From positions 496,001-560,000 of the forward strand of contig NZ_SDWJ01000001.1 of the NCBI RefSeq assembly GCF_009769755.1: 64,000 nt of DNA. The letters are read 5' to 3'. The notes beneath the pieces were generated by a model. The model was not told the DNA's origin. It saw only the letters and a list, made by a program, of their open reading frames with translations, and did not search any database. Shown one piece after another: positions 15,906-23,910 of the stretch; within the stretch, counting starts at the first letter, position 1, and each line of letters starts with the position of its first letter. The DNA comes from Sphingorhabdus profundilacus (GTDB taxonomy: Bacteria; Pseudomonadota; Alphaproteobacteria; Sphingomonadales; Sphingomonadaceae). The position numbers were made by a program, and so were the translations under genes.

Positions 15906-17518
15906 CTGAAGAATTCGACTTCATCATCGTCGGCGCTGGCACGGCTGGTTGTGTGTTGGCGAACCGCCTGACCGAAAACGGCAAGTACAGCGTGCTTCTG
16001 CTCGAAGCAGGAGGCAGTGACCTGTCAATCTGGATACAGATGCCGATTGGCTATGGCCGCACATTTTTTGATCGCCGGATCAACTGGATGTATGACACCG
16101 AACCAGTCGAATCTCTGGGCGGGCGGCGCAGCTATTGGCCACGCGGTAAAGTCATTGGCGGTTCCGGTTCGATCAACGCAATGGTGTATGTACGTGGGCA
16201 ACCCAGGGATTTCGATGACTGGAAAGCGCTCGGCAATGTTGGATGGGGCTGGGACGATGTTCTGCCATTTTTCAAAAAGTCCGAGGATTTTGACTGGCAT
16301 AGCGCGCATCATGGGCGTGGTGGACCGCAACATGTAACTGACATTTCGTCCCATGTTCATCCGGTTTGCCACAGCTTTGTTGAAACCGCACAGGCACTGG
16401 GCTTTCCCGCGAGCAGCGATTTTAACGGTGCCAGACCTGAAGGCGTTGGCTATTATCAGATAAACACTAGGGGCGGTTGGCGCGCATCAACGGCCAATGC
16501 GTTTTTGCACCCGGCCCGGAAACGCAAGTCATTGGCGTTGCGGACCCATGCCCATGCCCAACGCATTTTGTTCGAAGGAAAACGCGCCGTTGGCGTCGCC
16601 TATTCGCACAAGGGTGCCGACCGTATCGCAAAAGCGCGGCGCGAAGTTATCTTGTCGGGCGGTGCAATAAATTCTCCGCAATTGCTTATGCTTTCAGGGG
16701 TCGGGGATGCAGGCCAATTGCAAAAATCTGGCATCGACCCAGTGGTCGACGCCAAAGGGGTAGGGCGCAATTTGCAGGACCATATTGCGGTGTCTTACTT
16801 CTACAAGGTTCGGACCGCGACCCTGAATGACGTGTTGCATCCCATGCTTGGCAAAATAAGGGCGGGCCTTAGATATATGGCGGATCGTGCCGGGCCATTG
16901 TCCCTTAGCGTCAATCAAAGTGGAGGATTTGTTCGAAGTGATGCAACCAAGTTGCATCCAAATCTGCAACTCTATTTCAGCCCGGTCAGCTATACCAAAA
17001 CCCCTTTGTCGGAACGCAAACTGCTCAACCCCGATCCATTTTCTGCCTTTTTGTTATCACACAATCCTTGTCGCCCGACCAGCCGAGGGCATATCGAACT
17101 GGCATGTGCGGATCCGAAGGCATATCCGGTCATCCACCCCAATTATCTTGCGACACAGGCTGATATCGATGATGTTCTGGCGGGCAATCGCTTGCTTCGG
17201 CAGCTTGTCCGAACACGTCCGCTGGCTGACATTATCACGGAAGAACTGATCCCCGGGCCGACGATAGAAGGTGACGAAGCGTTGCTCGCCGATTTTCGCG
17301 CGCGCGCCGACACCGTGTATCACCCAACCAGCACGTGCATGATGGGCAGTGACCCGGCAGCATCGGTTGTCGATGCCCGTCTCAAGGTCCATCGCGTCGA
17401 AGGATTGCGTGTAATTGATGCTTCGGTATTTCCCACCATTACGTCAGGTAACACCAATGCGCCTACTGTCATGGTGGCAGAAAAGGGCGCTGCCATGGTT
17501 TTGGAAGACGCAAAATGA
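15902..17518 (+). CDS. GMC-family FAD oxidoreductase, choline-dehydrogenase-like
   Basis: FAD-dependent alcohol oxidation. The 538-residue protein has the Rossmann motif DFIIVGAGTAGCVLANRL, the GMC signature GKVIGGSGSINAMVYVRG, and the active-site pair H474 (YHPTSTCMMG) with the SGNTNAPT segment around N517-N519. GTG at 15902 is used, overlapping the stop of the enolase-like gene. BetA is the closest named family, but many GMC enzymes of this length act on other alcohols. The operon context with a dehydratase argues that choline is not proven as the substrate. Confidence 0.85.
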   Translation: MTEEFDFIIVGAGTAGCVLANRLTENGKYSVLLLEAGGSDLSIWIQMPIGYGRTFFDRRINWMYDTEPVESLGGRRSYWPRGKVIGGSGSINAMVYVRGQPRDFDDWKALGNVGWGWDDVLPFFKKSEDFDWHSAHHGRGGPQHVTDISSHVHPVCHSFVETAQALGFPASSDFNGARPEGVGYYQINTRGGWRASTANAFLHPARKRKSLALRTHAHAQRILFEGKRAVGVAYSHKGADRIAKARREVILSGGAINSPQLLMLSGVGDAGQLQKSGIDPVVDAKGVGRNLQDHIAVSYFYKVRTATLNDVLHPMLGKIRAGLRYMADRAGPLSLSVNQSGGFVRSDATKLHPNLQLYFSPVSYTKTPLSERKLLNPDPFSAFLLSHNPCRPTSRGHIELACADPKAYPVIHPNYLATQADIDDVLAGNRLLRQLVRTRPLADIITEELIPGPTIEGDEALLADFRARADTVYHPTSTCMMGSDPAASVVDARLKVHRVEGLRVIDASVFPTITSGNTNAPTVMVAEKGAAMVLEDAK

Positions 17519-17595
17519 TGCGTTAAATTTATTTACCAGTCCTTTCCCGCCATGCTATCGATAGAGCCGAGCGCGAATCCGGGGAGGGAACGACG

Positions 17596-18513
17596 TTGCA
17601 CCCAAAGATTGATCTTCGACAATTGCCGCCGTTGAAGGCCCTTAAAGGTTTCGAAGCTGCGACCCGCCATCAAAGCATTCGCGACGCTGCCGATGAACTG
17701 TGCCTTACCCATCCAGCGGTTAGCCATCAGGTGCAATTGATTGAAGATGCCTTGGGTGTCAGCTTATTTGCTCAGGAAGGCCGTCATATCGTTTCGACCG
17801 AAGAGGGGCGGGTTCTGTATCCTTATGTCCGTGCTGCGTTCGAATCCTTGCTTGAAGGCGTCGAAGAAGTTCATCGCAATGCTCTGGGTAAACCTTTGCG
17901 TGTTCAAACCTATGTGACGGCATCTATACGCTGGTTGGCAAAGCGTGTTCCCCAATTTTTGGCAGATCACCCTGAAATCAAACTCACGCTGAATACTTGC
18001 GCGGTTGAGTGGGAATTTGATGATGTGCATGCCGATGTCGGTCTTGTCTATTGCGCGAGCGAGCCTGATTCCGCCAAATATCATTGGGTGCCGCTTTATG
18101 AATATGCCTTGTTCCCGGTGTGCAGTCCTACGGTTGCGGCAACGCTGGGAGTTCATCCAACGGCGCACGACCTAATGACCAAGCCCCTTGTGGCGATTTA
18201 CACCGAGGTACAGAATTGGGAGACGTGGTTTGTTTCGGCGGGAGTGAATTTTGAACCTTCTGTGCCCTATTTAATGGTTGATACGCTCGCGGTCGCACTT
18301 GAAATGGCGTTGAATGGTGAGGGCATTGCTCTGGTCAACGGACCGTTTGTAGAACAGGATATTGTCGCAGGGCGATTGGTCCAACCGGTTTCGCATAAGG
18401 CCGTTTGTCCGGGTGCTTGGGGGCTAATCTGTCGCGCAGATATGAAGGAGAATCTTCGGATACGTACCTTTATGGATTGGGTGACAAAGAATGTCGAGGA
18501 AGGCCGGTCTTAG
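17596..18513 (+). CDS. LysR-family regulator, GcvA-like
   Basis: DNA-binding regulator of 305 residues. The N-terminal winged helix (LPPLKALKGFEAATRH, then ADELCLTHPAVSHQ) is of the GcvA type, and residues from about 90 form the periplasmic-binding-protein-like effector domain. The TTG start at 17596 is supported by GGGGAGGGAA placed 5-14 bases upstream. It lies 77 bp after the GMC gene on the same strand and converges with the dehydrogenase at 18529. It probably controls the 7-17.5 kb catabolic genes. The inducer cannot be read from sequence. Confidence 0.88.
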   Translation: MHPKIDLRQLPPLKALKGFEAATRHQSIRDAADELCLTHPAVSHQVQLIEDALGVSLFAQEGRHIVSTEEGRVLYPYVRAAFESLLEGVEEVHRNALGKPLRVQTYVTASIRWLAKRVPQFLADHPEIKLTLNTCAVEWEFDDVHADVGLVYCASEPDSAKYHWVPLYEYALFPVCSPTVAATLGVHPTAHDLMTKPLVAIYTEVQNWETWFVSAGVNFEPSVPYLMVDTLAVALEMALNGEGIALVNGPFVEQDIVAGRLVQPVSHKAVCPGAWGLICRADMKENLRIRTFMDWVTKNVEEGRS

Positions 18514-18532
18514 GGCCAGGTCTAGGCCCTAA
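18510..18532. terminator. Hairpin spanning the stop codons of two convergent genes
   Basis: TTAGGGCC and GGCCCTAA form a perfect 8-bp stem around a 7-base loop. The left arm contains the LysR TAG stop and the right arm the stop of the opposite-strand dehydrogenase. There is no T-tract, so intrinsic termination is uncertain; it could block read-through or stabilise 3' ends in both directions. Confidence 0.45.
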
Positions 18533-19482
18533 CGCTTTGGAACCACTTCATAGCCCGGTTCTTCGGGTTCGTCGTCGACCATATCGGCGGGAAATCCTGT
18601 CCCTAGAACCTTGATACCCAAGGGCTCTTCATATCGGCGGATGATATTGGGTGAAAATTCCCGCGAACCATAAGCGGCTTCACCTTCCTTGAAGATTTTC
18701 ACGATTAACGGCGATAACTCAACCGGTACTTTCGCATCATGAGCGATCTTATCGAATAGCCCGACATCCTTGCTCACCAAATCCATCGTAAAATTGATGT
18801 CGCGGCTACCGTTCAATATAACCTGGCTTTCGGTTTCGTGGACGAAGCTGTTGCCTGACGAAATGCGGATGGCCTCATAAGTTGTGTTCATGTCGAGCCC
18901 AATCGCTTTGCACGTTGTCAACGCCTCGGCCAATGCAACCAGATGGACGGTGCATAAATAATTGGTCATCACTTTCAATTGCGATGCCGTTCCCAAATCG
19001 CCGGTATGCAAAATGCGCCTTCCCATCGTGGTCAAAACAGGCAGGACAAATTCGAAGGCGGCACGGGGTCCGCCGGCGAAAATGGCTATGTTGCCAGTGT
19101 CGGCGCGATGGCATCCACCGGAAACCGGGCATTCCATAAACATGGCACCGCGCGCTTCGACAAGAGCGCCCAAACGAATAATCTCGCTATGGTCCGTTGT
19201 GCTCATTTCAAGCCACACTTGCCCCGGCCGCATGATTTGCAGGAAACCATCCAGACCTTCGGCAACTGCTGCACTTGCTGCGGGCGACGGCAGGCATGTG
19301 ATAATCAGGTCGACAGCTTCACCCAACGCTTTTGGCGATGCCGCCGACTTTGCACCGCGACTAACATATTCCGCGACCAAAGTGTCATCGAGATCGCGAA
19401 CCGTCACATCATGTCCGTTGCGTATCAGGCTGCCCGCAAGTTTTCCGCCAACATTGCCAAGACCGATAAAACCGATTTTCAT
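18529..19482 (-). CDS. NAD(P)-dependent beta-hydroxyacid dehydrogenase-like protein (3-hydroxyisobutyrate dehydrogenase family)
   Basis: Soluble Rossmann dehydrogenase, 317 residues. The dinucleotide motif GFIGLGNVGGKLAGSL begins at residue 4. The substrate-loop signature is ECPVSGGCHRADTGN, and the catalytic lysine and asparagine of the family are K170 and N174 (LKVMTNYL). It would oxidise a 3-hydroxy-acid or reduce the matching semialdehyde. The C-terminal tail (EEPEEPGYEVVPKR) is longer than in the canonical enzyme. The gene stands alone on the minus strand, convergent with LysR, near the aldehyde dehydrogenase and dehydratase it may work with. Substrate not predictable. Confidence 0.85.
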   Translation of the reverse strand: MKIGFIGLGNVGGKLAGSLIRNGHDVTVRDLDDTLVAEYVSRGAKSAASPKALGEAVDLIITCLPSPAASAAVAEGLDGFLQIMRPGQVWLEMSTTDHSEIIRLGALVEARGAMFMECPVSGGCHRADTGNIAIFAGGPRAAFEFVLPVLTTMGRRILHTGDLGTASQLKVMTNYLCTVHLVALAEALTTCKAIGLDMNTTYEAIRISSGNSFVHETESQVILNGSRDINFTMDLVSKDVGLFDKIAHDAKVPVELSPLIVKIFKEGEAAYGSREFSPNIIRRYEEPLGIKVLGTGFPADMVDDEPEEPGYEVVPKR

Positions 19483-19628
19483 GATTACGCCCTGTTAAAC
19501 CTTCGCCATCAAAATATGTGAAAGTTAGAGCGCCGCACCCGCGCCGCTACAATTGAAAAATTTGGCTTATTGGATGAATTATTTTGCGAGTGACCATCGA
19601 CAACGTTCGACGTGCGATTAAGCTCTCA

Positions 19629-20429
19629 TCAGGAAACGGTATAGCCCAATGTTCCCGATAAAGCGGCTGCCATCCGGGACCGCGCAAGGGCGCAAACCAC
19701 CTTGCGATCGGCGAGTTCACCAGGGTTAAAGGTTTCGAGGAAATGGACCCCGACCTCATAACTGCCCGGGCGGGTAAAGGCACGCCAGGCGCTTTCCCAC
19801 CCCGTTTCTTCACCTAACCATGCAATATCTGCGGCTGCGCTGCCAAAATCTATTATCACTGGCTGGATCATCATCGGTTTGGGGGGCGGTGCCAAGGTTG
19901 CAAACAAGGATTGTTTGAAAGGCAATAATTGCCTGCCATCGGAAGTTGTGCCTTCAGGGAACAGCGTAACTGACCAGTTTTCGGCAATGGCTTCGCGTAA
20001 CTCTGCAACCTGCTCCGCCACATTTTGCTTGTCGGTGCGGCTAACAAAAATTGTGCGGTTTAGGCGGGCCAGCCAGCCGATGATAGGCCAATCGCGCACA
20101 CCATCCTGCGCGACGAATGCTGTTCCGGTTATGCCTGCCAAAATAGGAATATCATGCCATGACAAATGGTTGGCAACAAAAAACACATCTTTACGAAGCG
20201 GTTTTCCATAAACCGTCACCCTTGCACCCAAAGCGCGCGCAGCAATCCGAAGAAACAACATTGCCCAAGGTGAAGGTATCTTCAATGTGTGCCACACCAG
20301 ATGTAAAGGCAACAAAACCAACAATGGAAGCGCAATCCACAAGACCCGCACTGCGCAAAGAAGATAAGCCTGCGGCTCGGCCTTGGGTATCGAAATCGAA
20401 ATAGATGTCATCGAGATTCGCTTTAGCAT
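19629..20429 (-). CDS. Lysophospholipid acyltransferase, PlsC family
   Basis: Membrane-bound acyltransferase of the 1-acylglycerol-3-phosphate type, 266 residues. It has the HX4D catalytic motif (VANHLSWHDIP) and the FPEGTTSDG phosphate-binding motif, with one or two hydrophobic segments at residues about 25-60 (VLWIALPLLVLLPLHLVW). It makes phosphatidic acid or modifies another lysolipid. The start could also be an ATG six codons downstream (MTSISIS); neither has a convincing SD. No functional link with the surrounding catabolic genes is visible. Confidence 0.85.
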   Translation of the reverse strand: MLKRISMTSISISIPKAEPQAYLLCAVRVLWIALPLLVLLPLHLVWHTLKIPSPWAMLFLRIAARALGARVTVYGKPLRKDVFFVANHLSWHDIPILAGITGTAFVAQDGVRDWPIIGWLARLNRTIFVSRTDKQNVAEQVAELREAIAENWSVTLFPEGTTSDGRQLLPFKQSLFATLAPPPKPMMIQPVIIDFGSAAADIAWLGEETGWESAWRAFTRPGSYEVGVHFLETFNPGELADRKVVCALARSRMAAALSGTLGYTVS

Positions 20430-20563
20430 GGGGACGGAGCTTTAACAAATCTGATCATGACCACCATCTGTGACTCTGCTGTGACGATATCCTATGCATG
20501 CGCTCATCACCTAGGATAAGGCCATATAATAAAAGACAAAAAATCGTCTAGTTTGTTACGCAG

Positions 20564-21328
20564 TCACCTTGATTCCAACCGAAGCGTTTCCCAGCTTGCG
20601 TCCGCGATCCACCCCCCGTCCACGGGCAGGGTTACACCGTTGATAAAACTGTCTTCCTGCGCGAGGAACGCGATAGCCTTGGCTACATCTTCTGGTTTGG
20701 CAAAGCGTGCCATTGGGACCCTGTTCACAATATCATCGTCGGAATATGCGCCTGAGCCCTGGTCAGCCGCGTCCATCTCGGTTTTGATCCAGCCTGGACA
20801 AACAGCGTTAACCCGCACGCCGCGACCACCCCATTCTGCGGCAAGTGTCCGGGTTAGTCCGATCAATCCATGTTTTGATGCATTATATGCTGAGCGGTCG
20901 ATTATGCCATGCAAGCCAGCTATTGAAGCCACATTAACAATGTTTCCGCGCCCGCGCGCCAACATTTGCCTGCCCATTTCGCGGCACAGCAAAAAGGGAC
21001 CGGTCAAGTTAATGCCCATTACCCTTTGCCATTGTTCGATCGTAGTATCTTCGGCACTTTGGATTAAACTGATACCAGCATTGTTGACCAAAATGTCCGC
21101 AGCCTCATGTTCCGCAGCAATTTTTCGGGCCAATTCAATAACAAAGGATTCGGATGAAATGTCACCTGAAAGTGCGGAAACTTTCCCGCCCGATGCTATC
21201 AAAGAGTTTGCCTGCACCTCAATATCTTGCAAGTCGGTCATTACGACGTGGTGGCCCGTTTCCGCAAGCAATTTGGCAGTTGCAAAACCCACGCCTTGCG
21301 CGGCGCCAGTCACCAGGGCAACTTTCAT
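20564..21328 (-). CDS. Short-chain dehydrogenase/reductase
   Basis: Classical SDR of 254 residues: cofactor motif VTGAAQGVGFA at the N-terminus, NNAG, catalytic YNASK, and downstream PG motif CPGWIKTEM. I start it at ATG 21328 (MKVALVTGAAQG) because GGATTGCAGGAT is directly upstream and the N-terminus is canonical; the frame is open upstream to 21427 but that part looks like leader DNA. An aspartate after the second strand (MTDL) favours NAD(H). It is divergent from the dimethylglycine-dehydrogenase-like operon (165 bp apart), so both may share a regulatory region. Substrate unknown. Confidence 0.88.
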   Translation of the reverse strand: MKVALVTGAAQGVGFATAKLLAETGHHVVMTDLQDIEVQANSLIASGGKVSALSGDISSESFVIELARKIAAEHEAADILVNNAGISLIQSAEDTTIEQWQRVMGINLTGPFLLCREMGRQMLARGRGNIVNVASIAGLHGIIDRSAYNASKHGLIGLTRTLAAEWGGRGVRVNAVCPGWIKTEMDAADQGSGAYSDDDIVNRVPMARFAKPEDVAKAIAFLAQEDSFINGVTLPVDGGWIADASWETLRLESR

Positions 21329-21492
21329 ATCCTGCAATCCCCATCCTATTATCACGCGGTATTTCCTTACAGGTGCGTGAAAAATTGATCCAAAAATTTT
21401 TTTAACCGATCCCGTCATATTCCCCATTTGTGCCTGACCTTAAACAGGGCCTAGAGTTCGGGTCGATTAAAGCCTTAAGGATATGGTCTCTC

Positions 21493-23907
21493 ATGCAAAC
21501 ATCGGCCCGGGTTGTCATCATCGGCGGCGGCATAATGGGGGCGTCATTGCTCTATCATCTTGCAGAACTTGGTTGGACAGATTGTTTGCTAATCGAAAAA
21601 GACGAACTGACTTCAGGTTCGACATGGCACGCCGCCGGGCAATGCCCTAGCATTACCGGCAGCTTCAATCTCGCCAAGATACATGCATACAGTAATGATC
21701 TCTATCCGCGTCTTGAGGGAATCACCGGCCAATATGTCAGCTGGCACAAGTCCGGCGGCATTCGTCTTGCGACCAATGAGCGCGAGCTCGCGTGGTTCAA
21801 ATATATCCATGGCTTTTCCAAAATCGTCGGGTTCGACATGGAGATTATTGATCCCGAGGAAATCCGCCGGATAAATCCTTTTCTGACAACCGACGGTGTC
21901 ATCGCAGGCGCGCGTACAACCAGCGATGGCCATGCCGACCCGTCGGGTATTTGCAATGCCTTGGCCATTGGTGCCAAAAATATGGGCGCGAAAATTGTTC
22001 GTAAGAACCGCGTTACCGGATTGACCCAATTGCCATCGGGTGAGTGGGATGTGTCGACTGAAAAAGGCGTTGTGCGTGCCGAGATCGTAGTCAACGCGGC
22101 GGGATGCTATGCCCGCCAAGTGGCGCAAATGGCTGGAATCGACATTCCCGTCACCAATATGGAACATCACTATATTGTCACCGATCCCATTCCGGCCTTT
22201 CTGGAACGGGACGAGGAAATTCCGGTTATGCGCTGCCCCTATGTTTCGGGCTATTTCCGGCAGGAGCAGAAGAGCGGCTTGATTGGCGTTTACGAAAATA
22301 TTGGACTTGCCGAAGCGTGGGCGCCCAAGGGGCAACCGGAATGGGAATCGACCAGCGAATTGTTCATTGACGATCTGGACCGCATCTCCAAATGGTTGGA
22401 GCGCGCCATCGAACGGATGCCCGTTTTTGGAGAGGTTGGAATCCGGCGGATCGTCAATGGCGCGATTCCACATACGCCCGATGGCGGCCCGTTGCTCGGA
22501 CCTGCCGCCGGGTTGAAGAATTTTTGGCAATGCTGCGGCACTTCATTTGGCATCGCGCAGGGTGGCGGGTCCGGCAAATATCTGGCGCAGTGGATGGTCT
22601 ATGGTGATGCCGACATAAACATGACCGAATTTGATCCGCGGCGTTACGGCGCGTTTGCGGATGAGGATTATAGCCGCGACAAGGTCTTTCTTGACTATCG
22701 GATGACCTTTACGACCCGCTTGCCGGGCGAAGAAGAGCCGGATGGCCGTCCGTGCAAAACAAGTCCACTGTACGAACCGCTAAAGGCCGCGGGCGCTGTA
22801 TATGGCGAAACCTACGGGTGGGAACGGCCGAAATATTTTGCACTCGACGGTGCCCCGGAACAGGGCGGATATGAGCGCACCAATAGTTTTGAAATGGTCG
22901 CGGGCGAGGTAAAGGCCGTCATGGAACGGGTTGGTGTGCTCGACCTGTCGGGCTTTGCCAAATATGATGTGACCGGACCGGATGCCGAAGCATTTCTGAA
23001 CCGCATTTGCGCCAACCGCATGCCGAAGAAGCAGGGCGGCATAGGGCTTGTCCACCCCTTGTCACGTCAGGGCCGTATCTATGGCGAAATGACGGTGACG
23101 CGCTTTGCCGATGATCATTTTTATTGCCTGTCTGCGGCCGCAGCCGAGCAGCGGGACTGGGATTTTCTGACTCAGAGCAAATTGCCGGATGAGGATGTGA
23201 CCGTTCGCAACTTGACCATGGACTTCGGCGTGTTGGTTCTGAACGGCCCGCATTCTAGGGATGTGCTGGCAAAGCTAACGGATGCAGACCTGAGCAATGA
23301 GGGTTTCCGCTGGCTGAGCGGGCAGGATTTAACCATCGCGGGCATGAAGATGCGCGCGCTGCGGGTATCTTATGCGGGCGAGCTCGGTTGGGAATTACAT
23401 CCCGCGATGAATAATCTCGCTGCACTGTACGATGCAGTGTGGGCGGCGGGGCAAGAGTTCGGGATCGTCAACTACGGCCTTTACGCCGCCAATACGATGC
23501 GGATGGAAAAGGGCTACAAGGCTTGGGGCAGCGAACTGACCAATGAGCTTACAATGATCGAGGCCGACATGCCCAGGTTCATCAACTTCAAAAAGGATGA
23601 TTTTGTTGGTAAGCAAGCGACGTTGGATGCGCCTGACAGGTTCCGTATCGTCTATGGCGCGGTTGATGCCAGCAACGTGGATGTGCGCGGTGCCGAACCC
23701 TGTTTGATTGGCGACGACTGCATAGGATTAACGACGTCAGGGGGCTATGGCCACCGCGTCGGAAAGAGCCTGTTCTTCGCCTGTGTTCCTTTGGAGCATG
23801 CAACGCCAGGCTCGACGTTCGACATCTATCTGCAGGGCGAGCGCCGCTCGGCGACGGTGCTGGAGCATCCCGCCTACGACCCCGACAATGCGAAAATGAA
23901 GGTTTAA
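21493..23907 (+). CDS. Dimethylglycine/sarcosine-dehydrogenase-like flavoprotein with GcvT (THF) domain, paralogue 1
   Basis: An 804-residue two-domain enzyme. Residues about 5-375 are a DAO-type FAD domain (VVIIGGGIMGASLLYHL) with the sequence SGSTWHAAG; His46 is at the position that covalently holds FAD in mammalian dimethylglycine and sarcosine dehydrogenases. The C-terminal half is an aminomethyltransferase (GcvT-like) folate domain (SYAGELGWEL, NTMRMEKGYKAWG). Expected chemistry is oxidative N-demethylation with transfer of the methyl carbon to THF. Where GcvT proteins usually have a PLEAGL-type motif this one has LTMIEADMPRF, so its folate use may differ. I start at ATG 21493 (AAGGA upstream); the open frame begins at 21430. 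The paralogue follows after 3 bp. Confidence 0.87.
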   Translation: MQTSARVVIIGGGIMGASLLYHLAELGWTDCLLIEKDELTSGSTWHAAGQCPSITGSFNLAKIHAYSNDLYPRLEGITGQYVSWHKSGGIRLATNERELAWFKYIHGFSKIVGFDMEIIDPEEIRRINPFLTTDGVIAGARTTSDGHADPSGICNALAIGAKNMGAKIVRKNRVTGLTQLPSGEWDVSTEKGVVRAEIVVNAAGCYARQVAQMAGIDIPVTNMEHHYIVTDPIPAFLERDEEIPVMRCPYVSGYFRQEQKSGLIGVYENIGLAEAWAPKGQPEWESTSELFIDDLDRISKWLERAIERMPVFGEVGIRRIVNGAIPHTPDGGPLLGPAAGLKNFWQCCGTSFGIAQGGGSGKYLAQWMVYGDADINMTEFDPRRYGAFADEDYSRDKVFLDYRMTFTTRLPGEEEPDGRPCKTSPLYEPLKAAGAVYGETYGWERPKYFALDGAPEQGGYERTNSFEMVAGEVKAVMERVGVLDLSGFAKYDVTGPDAEAFLNRICANRMPKKQGGIGLVHPLSRQGRIYGEMTVTRFADDHFYCLSAAAAEQRDWDFLTQSKLPDEDVTVRNLTMDFGVLVLNGPHSRDVLAKLTDADLSNEGFRWLSGQDLTIAGMKMRALRVSYAGELGWELHPAMNNLAALYDAVWAAGQEFGIVNYGLYAANTMRMEKGYKAWGSELTNELTMIEADMPRFINFKKDDFVGKQATLDAPDRFRIVYGAVDASNVDVRGAEPCLIGDDCIGLTTSGGYGHRVGKSLFFACVPLEHATPGSTFDIYLQGERRSATVLEHPAYDPDNAKMKV

Positions 23908-23910
23908 GGC

